A stretch of DNA of 64,000 bases from Chloracidobacterium sp. Lineage in GTDB: Bacteria; Acidobacteriota; Blastocatellia; Pyrinomonadales; Pyrinomonadaceae. Positions within the stretch are counted from its first letter, which is position 1. Every line of letters starts with the position of its first letter. Position numbers and translations under genes: made by a program. The stretch is taken from the NCBI GenBank assembly GCA_016716305.1, contig JADJWP010000002.1:3036501-3100500 (forward strand), given 5' to 3'. The notes beneath the pieces are model-generated. The model saw only the letters and a program-made list of their open reading frames with translations, was not told where the DNA came from and did no database searches. Shown here one piece after another: positions 1 through 9,071 of this stretch.

Positions 1-778
1 CAGCCGTGACGCCGACGGTCTGTGCTCCGAACAGATCCGCAGGATCAATGTCGTCTTCGGTCTCTATCAAGAAACTCTTTTGACACTGCTCTTTGCATAC
101 CGCGTGAAGTTTGACGCTGTTGGAAGAATGGGTCGCCCCGATTATATAAAACGCATCAACCATGCCGGCAAGCGCTCTTGCAGCCTCCTGCCGATCCCGG
201 GTTGCCGAGCAGATCGTGTTCACTATCTCGACCTCATCGTCCGTTTTTGTCTTGATAGCCTCCGCAGTGTCGAAGAATGTCTTTGCCTTGATGGTCGTTT
301 GCGATACGACCAGCGGATTTTTCAATCGCGGAAGCGCGGCAACTTCGGTCTCGTCCTTGATTATGAACGAATGATCGGGAGCATAACCCCTAACGCCTAT
401 CATTTCCGGGTGATCAGCACTGCCGACGATGATGACGTGACGATCCTGAGCGGCGGCACGCGACGCGAGACGCTGCACACGAGTGACAAAAGGGCATGTC
501 GCATCAACCACCTTTCCGGCTTTTTCTTTTAATTCCTGTTCGACCTGCGGAGTTACGCCATGGGCACGTATCACCGCGGTTTCAGAACGGCCGATCTGGA
601 CTGGTTCGCTGACAGTAACGACACCGTGGGAACCTAGCCGTTTCATTTCCTGCTCGTTGTGGATCAAAGGCCCGAGTGTGCGAACGGTCTCACCGGCACT
701 GACCGATTCTTCGACCATCTCGACCGCCCGCTCGACTCCGAAGCAAAATCCGTATTCATCTGCTAGTAAGACCTTCAT
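1..778 (-). CDS. ispH: 4-hydroxy-3-methylbut-2-enyl diphosphate reductase, 3-prime end outside window
   Basis: Last step of the non-mevalonate (MEP) isoprenoid pathway: an iron-sulfur enzyme that reduces HMBPP to IPP and DMAPP in the cytoplasm. Reading from the ATG at 778 the protein begins MKVLLADEYGFCFGVERAVE, which holds the first cluster cysteine in the family motif GFCxGVxRAV. The second cysteine lies in DATCPFVTRV and the third in NTICSATRDRQEAA, so all three [4Fe-4S] ligands are present. IRAHGV and ATHSSNS are further family signatures. About 259 codons are visible and the gene runs off the left edge, so only the C-terminal part is missing (family length is about 280-320). The start is set by this motif spacing; no strong ribosome site is visible. 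Confidence 0.95.
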   Translation of the reverse strand, partial: MKVLLADEYGFCFGVERAVEMVEESVSAGETVRTLGPLIHNEQEMKRLGSHGVVTVSEPVQIGRSETAVIRAHGVTPQVEQELKEKAGKVVDATCPFVTRVQRLASRAAAQDRHVIIVGSADHPEMIGVRGYAPDHSFIIKDETEVAALPRLKNPLVVSQTTIKAKTFFDTAEAIKTKTDDEVEIVNTICSATRDRQEAARALAGMVDAFYIIGATHSSNSVKLHAVCKEQCQKSFLIETEDDIDPADLFGAQTVGVTA

Positions 779-912
779 ACTTATTTGTTCGTTACAAGGC
801 ACGAATTGGTTTTAGTTTAGCAAATGAAGGCGGCCTTGTGAATGGCATCTTGCCCAACGCAAGAACGAATGCCGTCGGGCCCGCCCGGATAGACAACAAC
901 GGTTCCCGAGTT

Positions 913-2277
913 TTACCTTTGTTCGTTGACCGTCTTGCCGAAACGGACGGTCTCGTACCCCCGGCGTTTCGCAACAATTCGATAATCGAAACTGATGTTC
1001 GAACGCCCGCCCGAACTTTCGCGGACCTCAAATGAGGTCTTGGTCTTTTTCGAAACGTACAATCCACGTGTATTTCCGTTCGCCGTTAAGAACACCTTGT
1101 AGGGGACATCCGTATTGGTGGCCTCGGCAAACGTCGGATCGATATTAATGACCGCCCTGCCATTCTTGAGCGAAACGGTACCGAAATCTTCGAACCAATA
1201 ATCAGGTGACTCGTTCGCATAGAGCAGAGCCTTCGTTCCGTCTGCGAGTGAAATAACGTTGTTCTTCGAACCTGTGACATTCAGATTACCGTTCACGGAG
1301 ATCGACTGGGTTGTCGTCTGGCCGGTAACCGCGAGACCGCCCAACTGAATAAGCAGTCCATTAGTAGTAACGGTCAAGCCGTTCACGATCGCGCCATTCT
1401 GAACCGTCAACCCATCGCGAGCAGTGATCCGGTCGAAAGCATCGATCTTACCTTGTGTCTCGACGTCGCCGTTGCTCTTTACAACGAAAGGCGCTGAACT
1501 GCCATTGCTTCCATGAAAAAGATATCCATTGCCGCCGGCTGTGACCTGTGCATCGACCGCAATACCATCCGGACTAACGGCCTGCCCAGAAATGCCAAGG
1601 GTCCGTCCCGTCGGGCTTGTTGCGATACCGATGACGCCGATCGCTTCGGCCTCTTTCGCTAACCCGGTACCACTCGCAATTCCGACCACACCAACGCCGT
1701 TCTGAGAACTGGATATTCCCAAAAGTCCAGCGGTCGTGCCGGTGGGCGAGGTCGAGCTTCCCTTTACGGCCGCGGGTGGAAGATTTGCCGGACTTGGGTT
1801 TGAAATTCCGGCCTGTGTATTGGTGACGATCAGCCTCGCCGCCGGGTCGGCTCCGGTCAATGGGCCCGTTACTGACACTGCCGTTCCCGCTGAATCGGCG
1901 GTTCCGGCAGACGAAGACCGGATCGCATAAGCTGCGGCCGCGATCAGCGTTCGCGGTGACAACGAAATGCCCCCGACGGATACCTGCAGATATCGATTCG
2001 GACCCGAAAATACGCCACCTCCGAAATCAAGCTGTACGGTAAAGACCCCGTTTGTCACCTGCACCGCGTTGATCGTTATCGTGGAACCGACCTGTCCGCC
2101 GCCCGACTGTGCGTCGAATACGGCAAATTCCATCGCGAAACTGCCGGTTGCGGGTTGTCCGGCCTGGGTGAGATAGCCTTGATAGGTGAAGATCGTCGGT
2201 TGTGCCAACGCCAATGCGGGCAACACGGCGATTACGGTAATTGCAGCGAAAACGGCATTTCGGATCAGTCTTGACAT
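913..2277 (-). CDS. secreted fibre-like protein of unknown function
   Basis: 454 residues. Residues 1-25 form a classic signal peptide (basic start, hydrophobic core, ALALA before Q), so the protein is exported. Just after it comes FTYQGYLTQAGQPATGSFAM, an N-terminal module I know from many secreted proteins of environmental bacteria, without a known function. Residues about 120-330 are rich in Gly, Thr, Ala, Val and Asn with repeated short beta-strand patterns, as in fibre or beta-solenoid proteins. The C-terminal 110 residues are more mixed and contain no catalytic motif I recognise. It lies between the helicase gene upstream (90 bp) and ispH downstream (134 bp) on the same strand, with no functional link apparent. 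Role in surface structure or adhesion is only a guess. Confidence 0.8.
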   Translation of the reverse strand: MSRLIRNAVFAAITVIAVLPALALAQPTIFTYQGYLTQAGQPATGSFAMEFAVFDAQSGGGQVGSTITINAVQVTNGVFTVQLDFGGGVFSGPNRYLQVSVGGISLSPRTLIAAAAYAIRSSSAGTADSAGTAVSVTGPLTGADPAARLIVTNTQAGISNPSPANLPPAAVKGSSTSPTGTTAGLLGISSSQNGVGVVGIASGTGLAKEAEAIGVIGIATSPTGRTLGISGQAVSPDGIAVDAQVTAGGNGYLFHGSNGSSAPFVVKSNGDVETQGKIDAFDRITARDGLTVQNGAIVNGLTVTTNGLLIQLGGLAVTGQTTTQSISVNGNLNVTGSKNNVISLADGTKALLYANESPDYWFEDFGTVSLKNGRAVINIDPTFAEATNTDVPYKVFLTANGNTRGLYVSKKTKTSFEVRESSGGRSNISFDYRIVAKRRGYETVRFGKTVNEQR

Positions 2278-2367
2278 GCGCAGTTCCTCCTTTTGCGCGC
2301 GCAGTTATAGCACAACTGGAATGAATGTCAACGGTTCCGTTCACCAGCTCTGATCGATCAATGGCAA

Positions 2368-4200
2368 CTAACGAATAGGTTCGCGTAGGATCGTCTCGGC
2401 GGTAAGTCTGGCGGCTGCGGCCACACGAGGGTTCGAATCCTTTAAATTTGCGATCTGCATCAACGCTTCGCCGGTCCGCGAAAGCAGCCGAACGAGGTCG
2501 CCTTCTTCGGCTTTGGTTCGCTGCACGAGTACGTCCCATTCCATTCCGCCGGCCCATCGCTCGGCCGCAGCGGCGGCTGAGAGGTTGATCTCTTCGACGG
2601 GTTCCGTGCCGAAACGCCATTCTACGCGTGAGACCTCGTAAATGATGTCCTCAAATCCGGCAATAATATCAAGAAGTTCATTCGACAGATAAAGGTCGCC
2701 GTAGTTGCGGTCAGGATCGGCGGCCAGCGAAGCCATCAAACCGGCAACGGCCTTTGGTTGGATATCGTCAAAGATACCGTTCTTTATCGCCTCACCGACA
2801 AGCAGCGGCCTGTCGACACGAACATCGGCCAGCCATTCGCCGCTTGGCTCTACGGTCTCAGAGGCGAAATCGATATAGCCGAAATGGTCGAGCACCCTTG
2901 CGCGGTTCTCGAACGGTTTCCAAATGTTATCGCGAAGGTGCTGAATATCTCGGTCGATCTTTTCGAGCGTCGACGCGTCACGAGCACTTTCCCACAAAAA
3001 TTCCGAGGCCGGCCCGAAATCCGCGATCAAACCGTCGAGTAGCACGGTCGCTGCATCCGAAGCCCTCTCGGACGAGAGTTTTGGTTCCATTATCGGCGGA
3101 TTTTTCTCTTCGAGTGTTTCCATGAACGCATTCTCGATGGCCGCCTCGTTCAATGTGTATGTCCGTTCAAATACACGATTTACGCGGTCGAGCGGAAACG
3201 TTCGTCCAGCGCCGTCGTCACGCATTGCGCTGACCGCATCAGAGCGAACACTGACGACCATGAAGAAACGCTTGGAACTGCGGCCCTGTGTCACGATCCG
3301 GCCAGGGATCACATTCTCGGTCAGCCAACGCCTTCGAAGGTCGGCTCGCGTTGACGGCGATCGCTCGTCCAACCGCCGCCGGGCACTCGTAAGCCTCTCA
3401 AAACCGCGAATTTGTTCGAGATCCATATCCGCCGATCTTGCTGAAGCCGCGTCTATCAGTTTGTTCTCAAGTTCGGCTCGCTGACGACGAAGACCGTCGA
3501 TCCTGTTTGCGGTGTCTTGAAACGCAAAGCTCTTTTCGGCTATTTCGCGAAGCTGCTCAAAGTTGCCGAACGCATCCAAAAGGTTCAAGAGCGACGTATA
3601 CGTTGCACGGAATTTCGATTCAAGCGGATCCGGCTTGGCTTTCAGCAGTTCAGCTATCTTTTTCGGATCCTGGAACTGTCCGGGTGCAAGTATCGCAAAG
3701 CCGACATTGTCTTTACCGCGCCGGCCGGCACGTCCGGTCATCTGCTGAAGCTCGCTTGCCGATAATGGACGCCATCCGTCGTTGCCGCGCGTGTCGGCAT
3801 TACTGATAACGACGGTTCTAGCCGGGAAATCGACACCTGCAGCAACGGTCGAGGTAGCAAATATCGCATTTAACAGCCCTGCTGACATCATCTTCTCGAT
3901 CACAAGCTTCCATGAAGGGATGTGGCCGGCATGATGTGAAGCGACGCCCGAGTTGACGAGTATTTTTGAATGCTTGTGCGAAATTATCTCGGGGGTCTCG
4001 GATGCCAGTTTTTCGAATAATTCTTTGCGCAGTCGAAATTTCTCGGGGTCACCGGTCTGGCGCTTGTCTGCGGCGACCTCCGCGGTAGCTTCGTCGCATT
4101 TGCGCCGCGTCGGAAGAAAGACGATCGCTGGCAAGAGATCGTATCCGCGGAGAGCGGAAATGAGCTTGTGCGGCGGGATCTCGGGCGGGCGTCCGTTCAT
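2368..4200 (-). CDS. Ski2/Mtr4-like helicase lacking the first RecA domain
   Basis: 610 residues from the ATG at 4200; a TTG at 4218 would add six. The protein opens directly with the second RecA-like domain of a superfamily 2 helicase: LLPAIVFLPTRRKCDEA (motif IV region, residues about 20-37), FATSTVAAGVDFPART (motif V, near 135) and QQMTGRAGRRG (motif VI, near 170). Winged-helix and long helical regions follow, as in Ski2-like RNA helicases. The N-terminal ATPase half with the GxGKT and DExH motifs is not in this reading frame. The divergent metallohydrolase gene starts only 85 bp away, so it is not hidden upstream either. Alone it should not hydrolyse ATP in the usual way; it may pair with another subunit, or be a decayed gene that stays open. 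Confidence 0.8.
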   Translation of the reverse strand: MNGRPPEIPPHKLISALRGYDLLPAIVFLPTRRKCDEATAEVAADKRQTGDPEKFRLRKELFEKLASETPEIISHKHSKILVNSGVASHHAGHIPSWKLVIEKMMSAGLLNAIFATSTVAAGVDFPARTVVISNADTRGNDGWRPLSASELQQMTGRAGRRGKDNVGFAILAPGQFQDPKKIAELLKAKPDPLESKFRATYTSLLNLLDAFGNFEQLREIAEKSFAFQDTANRIDGLRRQRAELENKLIDAASARSADMDLEQIRGFERLTSARRRLDERSPSTRADLRRRWLTENVIPGRIVTQGRSSKRFFMVVSVRSDAVSAMRDDGAGRTFPLDRVNRVFERTYTLNEAAIENAFMETLEEKNPPIMEPKLSSERASDAATVLLDGLIADFGPASEFLWESARDASTLEKIDRDIQHLRDNIWKPFENRARVLDHFGYIDFASETVEPSGEWLADVRVDRPLLVGEAIKNGIFDDIQPKAVAGLMASLAADPDRNYGDLYLSNELLDIIAGFEDIIYEVSRVEWRFGTEPVEEINLSAAAAAERWAGGMEWDVLVQRTKAEEGDLVRLLSRTGEALMQIANLKDSNPRVAAAARLTAETILREPIR

Positions 4201-4284
4201 TCGCACATTATCGCACAATTACTGGAATGCCCGGCCGCTGCGTAGCGGTTGTCTGATAGGTTCAGTATTCTTATAGTTGGAAAG
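4201..4284. promoter_or_regulatory. divergent promoter region with direct and inverted repeats
   Basis: This is the only space between the minus-strand helicase gene and the plus-strand metallohydrolase gene. It holds a near-perfect direct repeat, TCGCACATTA at 4201-4210 and TCGCACAATTA at 4211-4221, and a short hairpin CCGCT-GCGT-AGCGG at 4235-4248. No clear -35/-10 pair stands out. The repeats are suggestive of regulator binding but are short. Confidence 0.3.
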
Positions 4285-5394
4285 ATGTTGAAAGTGTTGT
4301 TGAAGATAGGCGGTGTACTCTTGATACTGTTCGTTGTTCTGATCGGCGCGGCATTCTGGAGCGATTCCGATGAGGCCATTTTGACGACCTATGTACGCAA
4401 TGAACAAAAGCCCACGCTAAAGCCCGGATGGAAAGGAAACCCGGTCGATCAACGCGGACGATTCATGAATGATGAATTTCCGTATTTGCCGAGAACGGCT
4501 TCGCTGCTGAAATGGCAGACGAGCACAAATCGATTCAAGGCTGAAAAGGAGGCCGACACGTATCGGCCCGACGTTCTTGATCCTTCGGCTTTCCTTGCGG
4601 GCGATCAGGACGGAATACTCTGGCTCGGTCACGCATCTTTCTTCGTTCGGCTGGCGGGTAAAGGCATATTGATCGACCCTATCTTTGGGACGCCGCCTTT
4701 CGTTACAAGATATACCGAGGTGCCGTCGCCGCTCGATAAAATACAACGAGTCGATTATGTCCTCAATACTCACGATCATCGAGATCACACGGATGAAACG
4801 ACGCTCAGGCAGATCGCGGCCAAGTTCCCAAATGCCAAGTTCATCGCCGGTCTGAACTCGGAAGATATTTTGCGGGAATGGTCGAAAGCGTCGAACACGA
4901 TCGCGACGACCGGATGGTTTCAGGAGTTCGAATTGAACGACCCTGACATAAGAGTTTATTTCGTGCCGGTCCGCCATTGGTCGCGCCGGGGCCTATTCGA
5001 CACGAATCAAAGATTATGGGGCGGGTTCGTAATTGAAAGTGGAACGACCAAGATCTATCACGGCGGTGACAGCGGGTATGGCCGTCATTATCGCGAAACC
5101 GGCGAGGTATTTCCGAACATCGATTATTTTCTTGTTGCAGTCGGCGCCTATGAACCCCGCTGGTTCATGGAACCGGTGCACACCGATCCGAGCGATGCGT
5201 TGCAAGCGTTCCGCGATATCGGAGCGAAGATGCTCGTGCCGATGCATTATGGAACGTTCGATCTCTCAGATGAACCTCCGGGAGCACCGCTTCGTGAACT
5301 TTTGCAGCAGGCCGAAAGAGACTTGCTGCGTGATAAGATACGCGTGCTCAAGATCTTCGAACCGATCGAGATCGACCGCTCAGCCGTGAAATGA
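4285..5394 (+). CDS. membrane-anchored metallo-beta-lactamase-fold hydrolase (NAPE-PLD/UlaG-like)
   Basis: 369 residues from the ATG at 4285; an in-frame TTG at 4249 is less likely. Residues 3-24 are strongly hydrophobic, giving a signal anchor, so the enzyme domain should face the periplasm or the outside. The fold is identified by LGHASFFVRLAGKGILIDP, by the metal motif THDHRDH (His163, His165, Asp167, His168), and by later ligands in PVRHWSRRG, HGGDSGYG and PMHYGTF. This set fits the branch containing N-acyl-phosphatidylethanolamine phospholipase D-like and UlaG-like enzymes; the substrate cannot be told, but phospholipid or ester hydrolysis is plausible. The next gene, an amidase, follows 55 bp later on the same strand. 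Confidence 0.85.
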   Translation: MLKVLLKIGGVLLILFVVLIGAAFWSDSDEAILTTYVRNEQKPTLKPGWKGNPVDQRGRFMNDEFPYLPRTASLLKWQTSTNRFKAEKEADTYRPDVLDPSAFLAGDQDGILWLGHASFFVRLAGKGILIDPIFGTPPFVTRYTEVPSPLDKIQRVDYVLNTHDHRDHTDETTLRQIAAKFPNAKFIAGLNSEDILREWSKASNTIATTGWFQEFELNDPDIRVYFVPVRHWSRRGLFDTNQRLWGGFVIESGTTKIYHGGDSGYGRHYRETGEVFPNIDYFLVAVGAYEPRWFMEPVHTDPSDALQAFRDIGAKMLVPMHYGTFDLSDEPPGAPLRELLQQAERDLLRDKIRVLKIFEPIEIDRSAVK

Positions 5395-5449
5395 ACCAAT
5401 GCAAGGGTGATTCGGAGACCGTGATACCGGTAATTTGAGGAGAACAAAT

Positions 5450-7039
5450 ATGGTAGATCGTCGTGAGTTTATCGGAGCTGTTTCGGCGGCCGGCATCGGA
5501 CTCGTTTCTACGAGCAAGGGTAACTCGGCGTGCATGATGGAAGTTCCCGTCACCAGCTTTGAGGAAGCAACGATCGCCGATCTAAAACGAATGATGGAAA
5601 CCGGCGAGGTGACCTCGGTCGATATAGTTCAAGGATATTTGCGCAACATCGAGACGTTGGATAAAACGATCAACGCCATCATCGAGGTGAATCCAGAGGC
5701 CGAAGAGATCGCTGACGCCCTCGACCGAGAGCGGAAAGCGGGCAAGATCCGCGGCCCGCTGCATGGGATACCGATCGTTCTCAAGGACAATATCGACACG
5801 GCGGACAAGATGAAAACTACTGCCGGAAGCCTCGCATTGTTGAATTCTCCTGCACCTGAGCGAGACGCCTCGATCGTAGAACAGTTGAGAAATGCAGGTG
5901 CCGTAATCCTCGCAAAAACGAATCTGAGTGAATGGGCGAATTTTCGATCGACGAGTTCGATCAGCGGCTGGTCCGGCCGCGGCGGGCAGACAAGGAACCC
6001 CTATATCCTTGATAGAAATCCGTGTGGTTCGTCATCGGGGACCGGGGCGGCGATCGCATCGAACCTGGCCGCGGCAGGCATCGGAACCGAGACCGACGGC
6101 TCGATAGTTTGCCCCGCATCGATATGCGGGATCGTTGGTATTAAACCGACTGTCGGATTGTTGTCGCGGAGCGGCATCATACCGATCGCACATTCGCAAG
6201 ATACAGCAGGACCGATGACGCGCACGGTTGCCGACGCCGCAATGCTGCTATCAGCGATGACCGGTGTCGATACGCGTGATTCAGCAACTGCGCAGAATGT
6301 GCGAAACGCAAGACGTGACTACGAGAGCTTTCTGACCGCCGATGGTCTGAAAGGAAAACGCATCGGCGTCGCAAGGGACTTCTGGGGCAAAAGGCCCGAG
6401 GTCGACGCAGTGACAAATACAGCTCTTGAAACGATCAAAGCCGGCGGTGCCGCATTGTTCGACGTAAAGTTTCCGACGCTCAGCGAATTTGGCGAAGCCG
6501 AATTTGAGGTGCTGCTTTTCGAATTTAAGACCGACCTCGAAAAATACCTGAACGAACGCAAAGCAGAATACCGAACATTTGCCGAACTCATTCAATTCAA
6601 TATAGACAATGCCGCCCGCGAGATGCCGTTTTTCAAACAGGAAATATTCGAAATGTCGGCCAAGAAGGGGCCGCTTACGGACCGCGCATACCTTCAAGCA
6701 TTGAAGAAATGCCAGCTGCTGTCCCGCAAAAAGGGAATCGATGCTGTGATGGATAAATTCAAGCTCGATGCGATCGTTGCACCTTCAAATGCGCCGACCT
6801 GGATGATCGATACTGTTAACGGCGATTGCGGCAGCAACTATGTCTCTAGCTCCTCACTCGCAGCGGTCTCAGGGTACCCGAGCATAACGGTCCCGGCCGG
6901 ATTTGTGCGCGAGCTGCCGATCGGCATATCGTTTTTCGGACGAGCGTGGAGCGAGGCGTTGCTTATTTCCATCGCTTACTCGTTCGAGCGATCGGCGAAG
7001 GCGAGAAGGAAACCGCGATTCATCGAGACAGCAAAATAA
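5450..7039 (+). CDS. amidase signature family enzyme with Tat-type leader
   Basis: 529 residues. The ATG at 5450 is preceded by TTGAGGAGAA at 5435-5444, one of the best ribosome sites in the window, which decides the start. The N-terminus (RREFIGAVSAAGIG) is a short twin-arginine-like leader, so export in folded form is likely. Ser-cisSer-Lys amidase residues are visible: Lys112 in IVLKDNID, the Ser cluster in CGSSSGTGAA (194-196) and Ser218 in TETDGSIVCPAS. Family members hydrolyse amides to acid plus ammonia; glutamyl-tRNA amidotransferase subunit A is a relative, but the leader and context argue against that role. The 3-prime end faces coaX with an 11-bp gap. Confidence 0.9.
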   Translation: MVDRREFIGAVSAAGIGLVSTSKGNSACMMEVPVTSFEEATIADLKRMMETGEVTSVDIVQGYLRNIETLDKTINAIIEVNPEAEEIADALDRERKAGKIRGPLHGIPIVLKDNIDTADKMKTTAGSLALLNSPAPERDASIVEQLRNAGAVILAKTNLSEWANFRSTSSISGWSGRGGQTRNPYILDRNPCGSSSGTGAAIASNLAAAGIGTETDGSIVCPASICGIVGIKPTVGLLSRSGIIPIAHSQDTAGPMTRTVADAAMLLSAMTGVDTRDSATAQNVRNARRDYESFLTADGLKGKRIGVARDFWGKRPEVDAVTNTALETIKAGGAALFDVKFPTLSEFGEAEFEVLLFEFKTDLEKYLNERKAEYRTFAELIQFNIDNAAREMPFFKQEIFEMSAKKGPLTDRAYLQALKKCQLLSRKKGIDAVMDKFKLDAIVAPSNAPTWMIDTVNGDCGSNYVSSSSLAAVSGYPSITVPAGFVRELPIGISFFGRAWSEALLISIAYSFERSAKARRKPRFIETAK

Positions 7040-7050
7040 CTGGGCACGAT

Positions 7051-7806
7051 TTACACGATCCGTTCGTGGATCATGCGAAGGCCGTTCAACAAAAGATTTT
7101 CATCGACAATTTCGATCACAGCCAATTCCGAAGCCATCATTTTTGCATAACCGCCGGTTGCGACGATCTTCGGCTCATCTTTCATCTCGGCCGCAATCGA
7201 CTTGATCAGGTATTTCGCTGCTCCGATGTGACCGTGGAAGATGCCCGACCGGATCGAAGATTCGGTCGAGGTCCCGACAACACGATCGGGTTTCGAGATC
7301 TGCACGAGCGGGAGTTTCGAGGTCTTCAACTGCAGTGAATGTGACATCGTCCCGACACCGGGAAAGATCACACCACCAAGAAATTCTCCATTTGAGCTGA
7401 TCGCGTCGATGGTCGTCGCTGTCCCAAAACTGCAGACGACGACCGGTTTGCCGTGAGTTTCAGCTGCTGAGAATCCGCTTACCAATCGGTCGGTACCGAG
7501 CGATTCAGGCGGATCATATTTGATCGTAAGACCAAGGTCGACGACATTGGTAACAAAGACCGGAGTAACATTTAGGAATTCCTTGCAAGCCCCGGTCAGG
7601 ACCGGTTCGATCGAGGGAACAACAGATGAAGCGACTACGGTATCGATCCTAATGAACCGCTCTTTGACGTAGCGAAACCGTTCGAACATAAGTTCGTCCG
7701 GATCATAGTCAAGCACCGTCGGAATCGAAAATTTGTGGATTAGTTCGGAACCACTGAAAATTCCAAACTTGATCGTTGAATTGCCTATGTCGATGGCCAG
7801 AAGCAT
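7051..7806 (-). CDS. coaX: type III pantothenate kinase
   Basis: 251 residues. First step of coenzyme A synthesis: phosphorylates pantothenate with ATP. Start ATG at 7806 gives MLLAIDIGNSTIKFG, the phosphate-binding motif that opens family members; a longer TTG-started version would add 36 unrelated residues. Other signatures are GTDRLVSGF (pantothenate site) and FGTATTIDAI followed by GGVIFPGVGTM. Length is typical (about 255). It is the last gene of a minus-strand run birA, vanW-like, acidic protein, coaX; the birA-coaX pairing is common in many bacteria, and both serve cofactor metabolism. Intergenic distance to the previous gene is 68 bp. Confidence 0.95.
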   Translation of the reverse strand: MLLAIDIGNSTIKFGIFSGSELIHKFSIPTVLDYDPDELMFERFRYVKERFIRIDTVVASSVVPSIEPVLTGACKEFLNVTPVFVTNVVDLGLTIKYDPPESLGTDRLVSGFSAAETHGKPVVVCSFGTATTIDAISSNGEFLGGVIFPGVGTMSHSLQLKTSKLPLVQISKPDRVVGTSTESSIRSGIFHGHIGAAKYLIKSIAAEMKDEPKIVATGGYAKMMASELAVIEIVDENLLLNGLRMIHERIV

Positions 7807-7874
7807 CGTTGATCGGATCGCCGTGCCGAATGACAGTGAGCCACGAATTGTGCGCTTGATTATGACGGATCCGG

Positions 7875-8204
7875 CTAGCCCTGCAGCGGCAGACCATCGT
7901 AGACGATGTTCCAACCGTTAGCTTTGCTGGTGCGAAGGCTCCGTGAAAACCAATGCAGGGCTGCGGTCGGATCATCATATAGCTGGACTGCAGGCAGATT
8001 CTCACGCGGGTCGACGCGGCAGATCGCCGCCCCAACAGGAGCGCTTTTGATACAGAGCAGCGCAACCATGTTTTCCTTTTGCAGAACCGCAGTTCGCAAA
8101 ACTACATCGTCGTTCTCGATATCGAAATCCTCGAAATCCGCAAGCTCGTCATAGAACTCACGTTCGAGGTCAAAATCCGGATTAGGATCAAACTCACTGC
8201 TCAT
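7875..8204 (-). CDS. small acidic protein of unknown function
   Basis: 109 residues from the ATG at 8204 (an upstream in-frame start would add 18). The first 35 residues are very acidic (MSSEFDPNPDFDLEREFYDE), followed by a compact alpha/beta-looking domain with VALLCIKSAPVGAAICRV and LHWFSRSLRTSKANGW. I do not recognise the family. The gene sits within the birA-coaX cluster, 56 bp after the VanW gene. The C-terminal part looks like a small ligand- or protein-binding domain, but no catalytic residues stand out. It is kept as real because of position, even codon use and no competing frame. Confidence 0.65.
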   Translation of the reverse strand: MSSEFDPNPDFDLEREFYDELADFEDFDIENDDVVLRTAVLQKENMVALLCIKSAPVGAAICRVDPRENLPAVQLYDDPTAALHWFSRSLRTSKANGWNIVYDGLPLQG

Positions 8205-8260
8205 AAGACTGATTGATAATACATCCTTGAAGTTACACCGATACGGATCAAAATTCAATC

Positions 8261-9070
8261 TTATGCGGCGGGAACGTTAGGCGGATCGTAAAGCACTTCG
8301 GAAAAATTCGCGACAATGAGTTCCTCGCGCTCGGTTTCGCCGGAACGGCGGTCGACCACATTCCGCCAGATCTCGTTTTCGCGGAAGTTCTTTCCGTTCT
8401 TGACGAGAAAACGATGGCCTTTCTCGAATATATGATAGCTATATATGGGTTCGATGTCTGAGAGGATCGATCCTTTCAGGTGATCGTCGGTTATCCAGAG
8501 CTTGATCTGAAAGGTCGATCGCGTCGGATTGAAAAATCTGAGGTCAATGTAATTGTAAAAGACCCCGGCTCCGCTCCCGAACGGAAGCACGCGATTGTCG
8601 TCCGGAAAAGGATCGAAACTGTGATGGTGCCGTTCGATCACCGCGAGTGATGTGTGTAGCGCCATCCAATAAAGCAGATTTGCAAGCTGACATAGCCCGC
8701 CGCCTACGCCGCGGACGACCCTGCCTTGAGAGAGCTGCATTCCCTCTAGATAACCTTTATCGGCCGTCGTTTGTCCGACCTGCCTCCAGAACGAAAACGT
8801 TTCGCCAGGCCGGATCATCAGGCCATCGATGGTCGGGCACGCGATGCTTAGATTAACCACCTTGTTTTCCTGCAGTTGCGGATCACTGTCGCCTAATTTT
8901 CGACGCAGCAGCGACTGGTGCCGGTGGCACGCAAACGGCAGCTCGGCCGCGCTCTTCTCCGCGGCGAAGGTGGTTCGCCTGGTGATGTCGTCCAGCCGCC
9001 GGAAAAGGCGTTTCTGCCGGATCCGGGTTTTGTAAACGATCGGGTGAATTTCAGAAAGTCGTCTTCTCAT
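8261..9070 (-). CDS. VanW family protein
   Basis: 269 residues. The VanW core is clear: RPGETFSFWRQVGQTT near residues 85-100 and GVGGGLCQLANLLYWMALH near 118-136, followed by ERHHHSFDP. The domain was first noticed beside vancomycin resistance genes and occurs in many proteins of unknown cell-envelope role; VanW itself has no established reaction. There is no signal peptide: the N-terminus is basic (MRRRLSEIHPIVYKTRIRQK), so it looks cytoplasmic or peripherally bound. The ATG (9068-9070) lies next to the birA stop (9072-9074), so translation is probably coupled. It need not imply drug resistance. Confidence 0.88.
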   Translation of the reverse strand: MRRRLSEIHPIVYKTRIRQKRLFRRLDDITRRTTFAAEKSAAELPFACHRHQSLLRRKLGDSDPQLQENKVVNLSIACPTIDGLMIRPGETFSFWRQVGQTTADKGYLEGMQLSQGRVVRGVGGGLCQLANLLYWMALHTSLAVIERHHHSFDPFPDDNRVLPFGSGAGVFYNYIDLRFFNPTRSTFQIKLWITDDHLKGSILSDIEPIYSYHIFEKGHRFLVKNGKNFRENEIWRNVVDRRSGETEREELIVANFSEVLYDPPNVPAA

Positions 9071-9071
9071 T

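Noticed and set aside
80..815. Several plus-strand frames at the left edge
   Set aside because: They lie opposite the ispH reading frame, whose three cluster cysteines identify it as the real gene.
8261..9070. VanW as evidence of vancomycin resistance
   Set aside because: No vanA/H/X, vanS or vanR genes are nearby; VanW domains are widespread in unrelated settings.
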